DNA of 37,153 nucleotides from an uncultured Methanomassiliicoccales archaeon (GTDB lineage Archaea > Thermoplasmatota > Thermoplasmata > Methanomassiliicoccales > Methanomethylophilaceae). Positions within the stretch are counted from its first letter, which is position 1. Each line of letters opens with the position of its first letter. The notes beneath the pieces were generated by a model. The model was not told the DNA's origin. It saw only the letters and a list, made by a program, of their open reading frames with translations, and did not search any database. Where the stretch lies: assembly GCA_949298875.1 (NCBI GenBank), contig CASFYI010000091.1, forward strand, positions 1 through 37,153, in the 5' to 3' direction. Positions 30,553-37,153 of this stretch are shown in pieces. The position numbers and the translations under genes were made by a program.

Positions 30553-31200
30553 TCAGAGGACGGTGCGTACGTCCTCGGCGAAGGCCTGCGCGGCCCCGCG
30601 GGGATCCTCCGCGCCGTATATCGAGCGGCCAACGATGGCGTAGTCGGCTCCGGCCGCGATGGCGTCCGAGGCCTTCCCGCCCTGTGCGCCGACGCCGGGC
30701 GAGAGGATCTTCCTGTCCGGACCCGCGACCGCGCGGATCGCCCTGATCCTGTCGGGCCTGGTGGCCGGGGCGATGAAGCCGTCGGCCCCGCACTCGACGC
30801 CCATCCTCGCCATCTCCTCCGCGTGCTTCGCGGTAAAACACAGCGCCCCGGGGTGGCTCATCTCGGTGACGGCGTAGATCTCAGCATCGCCGGACGCCTC
30901 CACGGCCGCCCTGAGGGAATCGTCGCCGGTGAACGCGTGGACGATGACCGCCGATGCGCCCCTGGAGACCGCGTTCTCGACGATGAGGCGGACGGTGTTC
31001 GGGATATCCGCGACCTTGAAGTCGCATATGACGTCGGTGAGGTCGGCCAGCCTGGTGATCATCTGCGGGCCCTCGGAGAGCACCAGGGGCCAGTTGATCT
31101 TGACGGCGTCCACGACGTCCGCCACGGCCTCGGCCACCGCCATGGCCTTGTCGCCGTCTGTCTCATCCAGTGCCAGCACCAGTCTGCTCTCGCGCCTCAT
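30553..31200 (-). CDS. pyrF: Orotidine 5'-phosphate decarboxylase
   Basis: A 215-residue OMP decarboxylase, the last step of UMP synthesis. RLVLALDETD opens the TIM barrel; INWPLVLSEG carries the early Lys; DVICDFKVADIPNT is the catalytic DxKxxDI motif; SPGVGAQGG and YAIVGRSIYGAEDP bind the phosphate. Length is normal for archaea. Three starts are in frame. I choose ATG 31200 because a TATA box is centred 27 nt upstream; ATG 31206 is close and has a GGAGGT sequence 4 nt before it. The gene diverges from the radical SAM gene across a 53-bp spacer and is monocistronic. Confidence 0.95.
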   Translation of the reverse strand: MRRESRLVLALDETDGDKAMAVAEAVADVVDAVKINWPLVLSEGPQMITRLADLTDVICDFKVADIPNTVRLIVENAVSRGASAVIVHAFTGDDSLRAAVEASGDAEIYAVTEMSHPGALCFTAKHAEEMARMGVECGADGFIAPATRPDRIRAIRAVAGPDRKILSPGVGAQGGKASDAIAAGADYAIVGRSIYGAEDPRGAAQAFAEDVRTVL

Positions 31201-31222
31201 GAGCATCCGGACCTCCCGAAGC

Positions 31223-31230
31223 AATATAAG
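31223..31230. promoter_or_regulatory. Shared symmetric TATA box between pyrF and the radical SAM gene
   Basis: AATATAAG reads as CTTATATT on the other strand. Its centre is 27 nt from the pyrF ATG (31200) and 27 nt from the radical SAM ATG (31254). One box could therefore drive both leaderless genes. Confidence 0.55.
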
Positions 31231-31253
31231 GGCATCGAGACGTGGCAGTCGTC

Positions 31254-32318
31254 ATGCTCAGGAGGATGGAGTGCGGATCCGCGCGCTGCGGCAAGGTGTC
31301 CGAGGGATGCGTCAGATGCATCGAGGGGTCCAAGATGGTCCTGCTCGTGACGGGGAGGTGCGGCTGGAACTGCTACTACTGCCCCGTGTCCCTGGAGAAG
31401 AAGGGGCTCGACGTCATCTACGCCAACGAGGGGCGCGTGTCCACGGACGAGGAGGTCATCGCCGAGGCCGAGGCCATGGACGCCCGCGGCACCGGAATCA
31501 CCGGCGGGGACCCGCTCGCGGTGATGGACAGGACGCTCCACTTCATACGCCTCCTGAAGGACCACTTCGGTCCGGACCACCACATCCATCTGTACACAGC
31601 GACCATGGACCCGGACAAATCGAGGGCCTTGGAGGAGGCGGGCCTCGACGAGCTGCGCATCCATCCGCCGGAGGACATGTGGACCCACATGGCCGACACC
31701 CGCCTGGCGGAGGTCGTCTCCGCGGTCCGCATCCCCGTGGGGATCGAGGTCCCCGCGCTCCCCCGCAGGGAGACGGAGCTCCGCACGATGATCGAATATG
31801 CCAGATCGGTCGGGGTGGCCTTCGTCAACCTCAACGAGCTCGAGTTCTCCGAGAGCAACTGGGACATGATGGACGCCTACGGATACGCCGTCAGGGACGA
31901 CGTCTCCTCGGCCGTCGCCGGCTCCGAGGAGACCGCCATGGCCGTCATGAGGAAGGTCAGGGGGATCGACATCCATTTCTGCTCCTCGTCCTTCAAGGAC
32001 GGGATCCAGCTCCGCAGGAGGCTCATACGCAGGGCGCTCAACACCTGCCCCAAGTACCAGCAGGTCACCGAGGACGGTACCATAGTCCGCGGATTCGTCA
32101 AGGGCGACCCCTCCGAGGTGACTGCGAGGCTCGCCGAGCTCGGCGTCCCGGACGATCTGATGTGCGCCGGGCAGGACCGCGTCGAGGTCGCGCCATGGGT
32201 GCTCGAGGACGTCTGCGGAGAGCTCGGATTCAAGGCTTGGCTGTCCGAGCAGTACCCGACGGCCGACGGCCTCGAGGTCGAGAGGACCCCTCTGAACCGA
32301 AAGAGCCAGATGATGTGA
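31254..32318 (+). CDS. Radical SAM protein, COG2108 type
   Basis: A 354-residue radical SAM enzyme related to pyruvate-formate-lyase activating enzymes (COG2108), common in methanogens and of unknown substrate. Cys36, Cys40 and Cys43 (CGWNCYYC) bind the 4Fe-4S cluster that cleaves S-adenosylmethionine. GTGITGGDPL is the SAM-binding glycine motif. An N-terminal cysteine group (Cys7, 12, 19, 22) may bind a second metal site, as in this family. DHHIHLYTATMD and VGIEVPALP are barrel strands. A C-terminal segment of about 100 residues lies beyond the barrel. Start 31254 is favoured by the TATA box; the longer frame begins with GTG at 31242. Confidence 0.88.
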   Translation: MLRRMECGSARCGKVSEGCVRCIEGSKMVLLVTGRCGWNCYYCPVSLEKKGLDVIYANEGRVSTDEEVIAEAEAMDARGTGITGGDPLAVMDRTLHFIRLLKDHFGPDHHIHLYTATMDPDKSRALEEAGLDELRIHPPEDMWTHMADTRLAEVVSAVRIPVGIEVPALPRRETELRTMIEYARSVGVAFVNLNELEFSESNWDMMDAYGYAVRDDVSSAVAGSEETAMAVMRKVRGIDIHFCSSSFKDGIQLRRRLIRRALNTCPKYQQVTEDGTIVRGFVKGDPSEVTARLAELGVPDDLMCAGQDRVEVAPWVLEDVCGELGFKAWLSEQYPTADGLEVERTPLNRKSQMM

Positions 32319-32326
32319 GAATGGCA

Positions 32327-32355
32327 CCCCGCACCCTCCAATTGGGGGTGCGGGG
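32327..32355. terminator. Strong hairpin between convergent radical SAM and nusA genes
   Basis: CCCCGCACCC (32327-32336) and its exact complement (32346-32355) form a 10-bp stem with a 9-nt loop. It starts 8 nt after the radical SAM stop and probably works in both directions. Confidence 0.65.
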
Positions 32356-32373
32356 GCGATGGAAATCGTTTGG

Positions 32374-32389
32374 CGTCCCGCAAGGGACG
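32374..32389 (-). terminator. Short hairpin directly after nusA
   Basis: CGTCCC-GCAA-GGGACG, a 6-bp stem with a tetraloop, beginning one base past the nusA stop. With the larger hairpin 18 nt further on, it makes a tandem 3' structure ending the RNA polymerase operon. Confidence 0.5.
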
Positions 32390-32390
32390 A

Positions 32391-32819
32391 TCACTCGACG
32401 CTGAGGCTCTGGATGTCGTGATGCCTGTTCACGATGTCCCTGGCCAGGCGCAGGTTCTTGCCCGCCTTGCCGATCGCGCGACCCTTCAGCTTGGGGTCGA
32501 CGGTCACCGTGGCATGGGTGATGTTCCCGCGCTGCTCAATCACGACCTTCTGGGGGCCGTAGATGTGGAAGACGTTCATCACGAACTGCTCCGGGTCCTC
32601 GGAGTACTCGACGACCTGGATGTTCTTCCCGGTCAGCTCCTTGAGCTTGATGACATGCTCGCCCTTCTTCCCGACCGCGATGTTGGCCTTGCCCTTCTCG
32701 ACGATGAACACGAGCTTGTCCTCGGTGTCCATGCAGTCGATGGCGCTGGTCTTGGTCACGGTCTCGAAGAGGGAGATGTACCTCAGCGTGTCCTCTGTAA
32801 GCACGATGTCGGCGGGCAT
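32391..32819 (-). CDS. nusA: Archaeal NusA-like transcription factor
   Basis: A 142-residue archaeal NusA, which holds only the two KH RNA-binding domains of bacterial NusA. The first KH motif is VFIVEKGKANIAVGKKGEHV and the second is LKGRAIGKAGKNLRLARDIV, each with the GxxG loop. It is thought to act in transcription termination or antitermination. The ATG at 32819 gives the normal family start; a GTG at 32828 would overlap the L30e stop. It is last in the rpoA1-rpoA2-rpl30e-nusA operon. Two hairpins follow, so the usual neighbours rps12 and rps7 are not in this transcript. Confidence 0.92.
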   Translation of the reverse strand: MPADIVLTEDTLRYISLFETVTKTSAIDCMDTEDKLVFIVEKGKANIAVGKKGEHVIKLKELTGKNIQVVEYSEDPEQFVMNVFHIYGPQKVVIEQRGNITHATVTVDPKLKGRAIGKAGKNLRLARDIVNRHHDIQSLSVE

Positions 32820-32824
32820 TCTGA

Positions 32825-33112
32825 TCACAGCGTAAGGATGTTGGAGCTGCCCTTGTCGATGACGACCAGAGCGGAGACGGAGAACGGCTTTCCGCAGAGG
32901 GCGCCGAGCTCCATGTTGTTTCCGTCGAACACGTGGACCTTCACACCGATGTCGCCGGTGAGCTCCTTGCAGGGGCAGTTCCTGGCCAGGACGACCATCT
33001 GGGCGTTCCCGTTCTTGACGGCCTTGAGGGTCTGGTCGACCCCGAACTCCACCTTTCCGGTGGTGATGGCGGATTTCAGCGCCCTGCTAATATCGATCTT
33101 CTCGTCACTCAT
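32825..33112 (-). CDS. rpl30e: Ribosomal protein L30e
   Basis: A 95-residue protein of the L7Ae/L30e kink-turn-binding family. It has [21 protein letters not shown], the [12 protein letters not shown] stretch and [20 protein letters not shown]. In archaea this gene normally sits between rpoA2 and nusA, as it does here. The start overlaps the rpoA2 stop (ATGA). The order favours L30e over L7Ae. Confidence 0.93.
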   Translation of the reverse strand: MSDEKIDISRALKSAITTGKVEFGVDQTLKAVKNGNAQMVVLARNCPCKELTGDIGVKVHVFDGNNMELGALCGKPFSVSALVVIDKGSSNILTL

Positions 33113-34554
33113 ATCTTGTCATCCCCGTTCTTCTTCTTGGGTGTGTAAATCAGGTTTACAGCGCCGGTACCGAGGGTGACCGGCTGTCCGACGATGATGT
33201 TCTCGGTGACTCCCTCCAGGGGGTCGGTCTCGCCCACCATCGCGGCGTGCAGCAGATGCGCTGCGGTGATCTCGAAGGCCGCCCTTGCGAGCACGGAGGA
33301 CTTCTTTCCGGAGACTCCGTGCCTTCCGATGGCCTTCACGTATCCGTCGTTCGTCATGAGGTCGGCGACCAGCATGATGTGCCTTATGTCGACATCCAGA
33401 CCGGCCTCCCCGAGGGTTCCCATGGCCTCGTGGATGATCGAGTTCCTGGCGGCCTCGATACCCAGGACGTCGGCGACCTCCAGGATGCTGTTCGTCATGA
33501 CGTTGTCCGCGTCGACGCCCTCCACCTTGAGCACCTCCTTGAGGTTGCTGCCCTCGGTGATGATCTTCCAGGTGCCCTCCGTCTTGGACAGGATGGCCCT
33601 GGTGATGCCGTCGATCCCCTTGATCTTGGCATTCTTGATGGCGTCGAACATCAGCTGGAGCTTCTTGTAGGACGGCTCGTCCGAGGTCACGACGATCTCG
33701 AACCCGTCCTTCTGGACCATGCCCTTCACGGCCTTCACCTTGCCGAGCCTCTCGACGATGTCGTCCTCGGTGATGCCCTTGGCCTCCATCTTGCGGGGCT
33801 CGGGCACGATGATGAGCCTCATGTTGGTGATGTCGGTCTCCACGCGGGCGACGTCCAGCAGGGTCGTGATCTCGATGTTGGAGGCCACGAACTTGGCGAC
33901 CATCTCATCCTCCGCGGCGGTGCCGATGAGGGGGATGTTCATGGACGGCGTGGAGGGTATGCGCCTGGCGTCGACGATCTCGATAAGCCTGGGCAGACCC
34001 TGGGTGACGTTCACGTTCGCGACTCCCGCGTAGTGGAAGGTACGCATGTTCATCTGCGTACCGGGCTCTCCGATGGAGTGCGCGGCCATGACTCCCGCCG
34101 ACTCGTTCTGGTCCATCTTGTGCCTGACGTACATCTCGTTGGCGCGTCTGAGCAGCGCCTCGCACTTGTCGTCGGGCAGGTCGGCGTTCTTGATGCGGGC
34201 GGCGATGTCGACGACGACCTTCAGCGGAAGCTCGATGCCGAGCCTGTCCCTCATCTCCTTGAGCCTGGTCTCGCCCTCGTTGAGGACGTACTCCTTGACG
34301 ACCTCCTCCATGGGGGCGACGGGCTCGATCTCCTCGACCTCCTTCTTCGCCTTGGACGGCGCGGAGGCCTTCCTCTTGCCGATCTTGGCGAGGACGGAAG
34401 CCGCCTCCTCCTCCATCAGCCCGAGGTTGACGAGCTCCGCCTCGCCGGCGTTGGCGATGGCGGTGAGCGAGGTGTACTTGGTGAGCAGCAGCGCGGTGGT
34501 CTCCTCGGAGATCCCCCTGCTGGTCAGAGCCTTGATGGTGTCCTTCCTTGCCAT
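33109..34554 (-). CDS. rpoA2: RNA polymerase subunit A'' with an N-terminal helix-hairpin-helix extension
   Basis: A 481-residue C-terminal part of the largest RNA polymerase subunit. Clear family blocks are [19 protein letters not shown], the trigger-loop region [21 protein letters not shown], and the C-terminal [16 protein letters not shown]. Archaeal A'' is commonly 380-400 residues. Here about 85 extra N-terminal residues include a helix-hairpin-helix-like stretch ([39 protein letters not shown]) and a Lys/Ala/Glu linker. Only 1 nt separates it from the rpoA1 stop, and it overlaps rpl30e by ATGA. The start ATG at 34554 keeps the extension, and no better internal start is seen at the canonical position. 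Confidence 0.94.
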   Translation of the reverse strand: MARKDTIKALTSRGISEETTALLLTKYTSLTAIANAGEAELVNLGLMEEEAASVLAKIGKRKASAPSKAKKEVEEIEPVAPMEEVVKEYVLNEGETRLKEMRDRLGIELPLKVVVDIAARIKNADLPDDKCEALLRRANEMYVRHKMDQNESAGVMAAHSIGEPGTQMNMRTFHYAGVANVNVTQGLPRLIEIVDARRIPSTPSMNIPLIGTAAEDEMVAKFVASNIEITTLLDVARVETDITNMRLIIVPEPRKMEAKGITEDDIVERLGKVKAVKGMVQKDGFEIVVTSDEPSYKKLQLMFDAIKNAKIKGIDGITRAILSKTEGTWKIITEGSNLKEVLKVEGVDADNVMTNSILEVADVLGIEAARNSIIHEAMGTLGEAGLDVDIRHIMLVADLMTNDGYVKAIGRHGVSGKKSSVLARAAFEITAAHLLHAAMVGETDPLEGVTENIIVGQPVTLGTGAVNLIYTPKKKNGDDKI

Positions 34555-34555
34555 A

Positions 34556-37153
34556 TCACTCGCCTCCTCCCTCGTAGTCGAAGTCCATGTCGTCCTCGGA
34601 CTCCTCGGACTCCTCCTCGATGTACTCCATCTCGTCCTTCTCCAGGGATCCGTAGTCTCCTCCGACATCCTTGGTGTCGAGGTGGAGCAGACCCTCGTAG
34701 TCGTCTCCGAGGACCTCGGAGAACAGGTCGTCGAGGTCGATCGCCTTTCCGCGCACGGCCTTGGACGGGTCGACCCCGTCCTCTCCGTAGTAGAACTGGA
34801 CGATCGTGCCGGCGGTGTTCCTGACGGTTCCGTCGGCGGTGAGCTTCAGGTCCTCCAGCGCGGAGACGAGACGCCTCTGCATGTATCCGGACCTGGACGT
34901 ACGGACGGCGGTATCGACCAGTCCCTCCCTGCCTCCCATGGCGTGGAAGAAGAACTCGGTCGGGGACAGTCCGGACTTGTAGGAGTTGGAGCAGAATCCC
35001 CTGGCGTAGGCGCCGAGGTCCCCCCTCTCGAAGTGGGGCAGGGTCCTGTTCCAGTATCCTCTGGACAGCCTCTCTCCACGGACGGCCTGCTGACCGACGC
35101 AACCGGCCATCTGGGACAGGTTGAGCATCGATCCGCGGGCTCCGGCCTTGGCCATGATGACCGCGGGGTTGGACATTCCCAGGTGCTTACCGGCGATCTT
35201 ACCGGCTCCGTCACGGGCGTCTCCCAGGACCTTCATGACGCTGACCTCCAGGGTCTCCCTGAGGGACCTGCCGGGCATCTGCTCGAGGGTGCCGTCGCGG
35301 TACGAGTCGACCAGCTCGGTCACTTTGTCGATGCAGTCCTGGGTGTTGTTGGCGATCTGCAGCGCCGCCTCCTCGGGGATGTCCTCGTCTCCGATTCCGG
35401 TGCTGAACCCGTGGTTCATGATGGATCCGAGGGCGAGCCTCGTGACCTGGTTGATGAACTGGGCGGCGCGGTCGGCGCCGTAGCCCCTGGCGATGCGGTC
35501 CAGGATCTTTCCCTTGCTGTTCCCGATTCCCTTGACGTCGATGGTTCCGCAGAGCAGCTTCCCGTCCCTGATCTTGACGTACGCGTCGAACTCGCACTGG
35601 TCCTTCTTGCAGACGGAGCAGTTCTGGCAGATGTTCGCCTTGAAGGTGGTGTTGAAGTCGTCCGGGAGGACGGTGGAGAACAGCTGCTTCCCGGTCCAGT
35701 AGTGCTCGCCGGTCTTCTCGTCGATGAACGGCTCGGGCATCTGGATGTCCCCGAGCTTGAACATGATATTGGAGGCCTCGGCGGCGCCGAACCTGGGGTT
35801 GTTGTGCGTGAGGAAGTACGCACCGGTGATGTGGTCGTGGATGGCACCGATGATGGGTCCTCCGTACCTGGGCGAGAGGATGTTCTCCTGGACCAGCATG
35901 AGGATGCGCGCCTCGGCGCGGGCCTCGTCGGACTGGAGCACGTGGAGGTTCATCTCGTCGCCGTCGAAGTCGGCATTGTACGGCGGGCAGTCGCACAGGT
36001 TGAACCTGAAGGTGCGTCCGGGCATGATCCTGACGCGGTGTCCCATGATGGACATCCTGTGCAGCGAGGGCTGCCTGTTGAACAGGACGATGTCGCCGTC
36101 CACGAGCTGCCTCTCGACCACGTAGTCGACCTCGATGCCCTCGGCCACGTCGGCCGCGTTCTTCTCAGTGACCCTGATCCTCCTGCCGTCGGAACGGATG
36201 ACGTAGTTGACGCCGGGGACGTAGGGGTTGTCCGGGAGCGGTCCGGGGCCGCGGGCCACGAACTCGCGCATCCTGTCGATGTTGTGGGCGTTGACGTGCA
36301 CCGGCACGGTCAGCTCCCTGGCGGCGATGACCGGCACTCCGACCTCGTTAATCGAGAGCAGCGGGTCGGGCGAGATGACGGTACGGGCGCTGAAGTTGAC
36401 ACGCTTACCGGACAGGTTGGACCTGAAGCGTCCCTCCTTACCCTTGAGCCTCTGGGCCAGCGTCTTGAGCGGACGGCCGGACCTATGCCTCGCGGGCGGG
36501 ATGCCGGAGGTCTGGTTGTCGAAGTAGGTGGTGACGTGATACTGGAGCAGCTCCCACAGGTCCTCGACGATCAGCTGCGGCGCACCGGCGTCGCGGTTCT
36601 CCCTGAGCCTCTGGTTGATCCTCAGGACGTCGACCAGCTTGTGGGTCAGGTCGTCCTCGGACCTGTCTCCGGAGTCGAGGGTGATGGAGGGCCTCACGGT
36701 GACCGGCGGGACCGCCAGGGCTGTGAGGACCATCCACTCGGGCCTGCAGGTCTCGGGGTCGATGCCCAGGGCCCTGAGGTCGTCGTCGGGGATGCGCTCG
36801 AGCCTCTCGCGGACCTCCTTGGCGGTCAGCTTGTGGTTGTCGTTGACCTCCCTGAAGGTGGTGGGCTTGTCGAGCTTGATCTTGATCTGCTCGGCGCCGC
36901 AGTAGGGGCAGATGCCCTTGCCGGACGCGTCCTTGGCGGTCTCCTTGGAGTAGTTCTTGAACTCGACGGTGTCCCCGCCGAACTCCTCCATCCTCTCCAT
37001 GCTGTCCATGCGGGCCCTGATCTGCTCCTCGGAGAGCATCAGCCTGCCGCATTTGCAGCAGGTCGACTCCAGGAGCATCTTGATGTCCTTGATGAACCCG
37101 ACGTGGATGACGGGCATGGCGAGGTCGATGTGTCCGAAGTGTCCGGGACACTC
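34556..37153 (-). CDS. rpoA1: RNA polymerase subunit A' (partial, N-terminus outside the window)
   Basis: The visible 865 residues of the N-terminal part of the largest RNA polymerase subunit. The sequence enters at the zinc-site segment [16 protein letters not shown]. Further zinc cysteines follow (CCKCGRL, CPYCG), and the catalytic magnesium loop [10 protein letters not shown] is intact. The bridge-helix region near [20 protein letters not shown] is conserved. The C-terminus ends in an acidic tail ([19 protein letters not shown]). The open frame continues past the window edge, so perhaps 60 N-terminal residues are missing. It is the first visible gene of the RNA polymerase operon; rpoB would be expected upstream. 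Confidence 0.96.
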   Translation of the reverse strand, partial: ECPGHFGHIDLAMPVIHVGFIKDIKMLLESTCCKCGRLMLSEEQIRARMDSMERMEEFGGDTVEFKNYSKETAKDASGKGICPYCGAEQIKIKLDKPTTFREVNDNHKLTAKEVRERLERIPDDDLRALGIDPETCRPEWMVLTALAVPPVTVRPSITLDSGDRSEDDLTHKLVDVLRINQRLRENRDAGAPQLIVEDLWELLQYHVTTYFDNQTSGIPPARHRSGRPLKTLAQRLKGKEGRFRSNLSGKRVNFSARTVISPDPLLSINEVGVPVIAARELTVPVHVNAHNIDRMREFVARGPGPLPDNPYVPGVNYVIRSDGRRIRVTEKNAADVAEGIEVDYVVERQLVDGDIVLFNRQPSLHRMSIMGHRVRIMPGRTFRFNLCDCPPYNADFDGDEMNLHVLQSDEARAEARILMLVQENILSPRYGGPIIGAIHDHITGAYFLTHNNPRFGAAEASNIMFKLGDIQMPEPFIDEKTGEHYWTGKQLFSTVLPDDFNTTFKANICQNCSVCKKDQCEFDAYVKIRDGKLLCGTIDVKGIGNSKGKILDRIARGYGADRAAQFINQVTRLALGSIMNHGFSTGIGDEDIPEEAALQIANNTQDCIDKVTELVDSYRDGTLEQMPGRSLRETLEVSVMKVLGDARDGAGKIAGKHLGMSNPAVIMAKAGARGSMLNLSQMAGCVGQQAVRGERLSRGYWNRTLPHFERGDLGAYARGFCSNSYKSGLSPTEFFFHAMGGREGLVDTAVRTSRSGYMQRRLVSALEDLKLTADGTVRNTAGTIVQFYYGEDGVDPSKAVRGKAIDLDDLFSEVLGDDYEGLLHLDTKDVGGDYGSLEKDEMEYIEEESEESEDDMDFDYEGGGE

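Overview
This window looks like the chromosome of a methanogenic archaeon, most likely a Methanomassiliicoccales member of the Methanomethylophilaceae type. The support is archaeal RNA polymerase A'/A'' with L30e and NusA, the archaeal GatDE amidotransferase, HypB, an AglB/STT3-like protein, and TATA boxes about 25-27 nt upstream of start codons (mostly leaderless genes). Every intact gene I could close ends in TGA, with TAA only in a broken gene. TAG appears in one gene only, once inside it and once at its end, as expected for a lineage that decodes TAG as pyrrolysine. Taxonomy is inferred from content, not from a marker search.

Layout. 1-4.95 kb: tail of an upstream gene, an iron-sulfur-flavoprotein-like gene, the gatD-gatE operon, tpt1 (RNA 2'-phosphotransferase), and a winged-helix regulator that carries an in-frame TAG and is antisense to the tpt1 3' end. 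5.07-14.53 kb: one tightly packed operon of eight genes, and the most interesting part of the window. It encodes a surface protein of beta repeats, a four-helix membrane protein with a duplicated basic tail, a helical-repeat protein with a C-terminal Ser/Thr-kinase domain, an SPFH/band-7-like coiled-coil protein, a single-helix membrane peptide, a helical plus beta-sandwich protein, a zinc-ribbon protein with an FHA-like segment, and a PP2C phosphatase. I read it as a membrane-linked phospho-signalling cassette; its function is unknown.

14.56-20.9 kb: an accessory island. It holds an AAA+ ATPase with a DUF234-type nuclease-like end, downstream of a large palindrome; a SpoT-like HD gene broken by a stop; a frameshifted SIR2-like gene; an AlbA/Schlafen-type ATP-binding regulator; and a helical protein with a HEPN-type Rx4H motif. 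The SIR2 part is visibly more A/T-rich than its surroundings, which suggests transfer.

21.1-24.0 kb: hypB-purD-truA. 24.8-30.4 kb (minus): a 1872-residue STT3-like protein with a very long extracellular repeat region, followed by a small secreted, anchored protein. 30.5-32.3 kb: pyrF and a COG2108-type radical SAM gene diverge from one symmetric TATA box. 32.3-37.15 kb (minus): nusA, rpl30e, rpoA2 and rpoA1, the last cut by the window edge.
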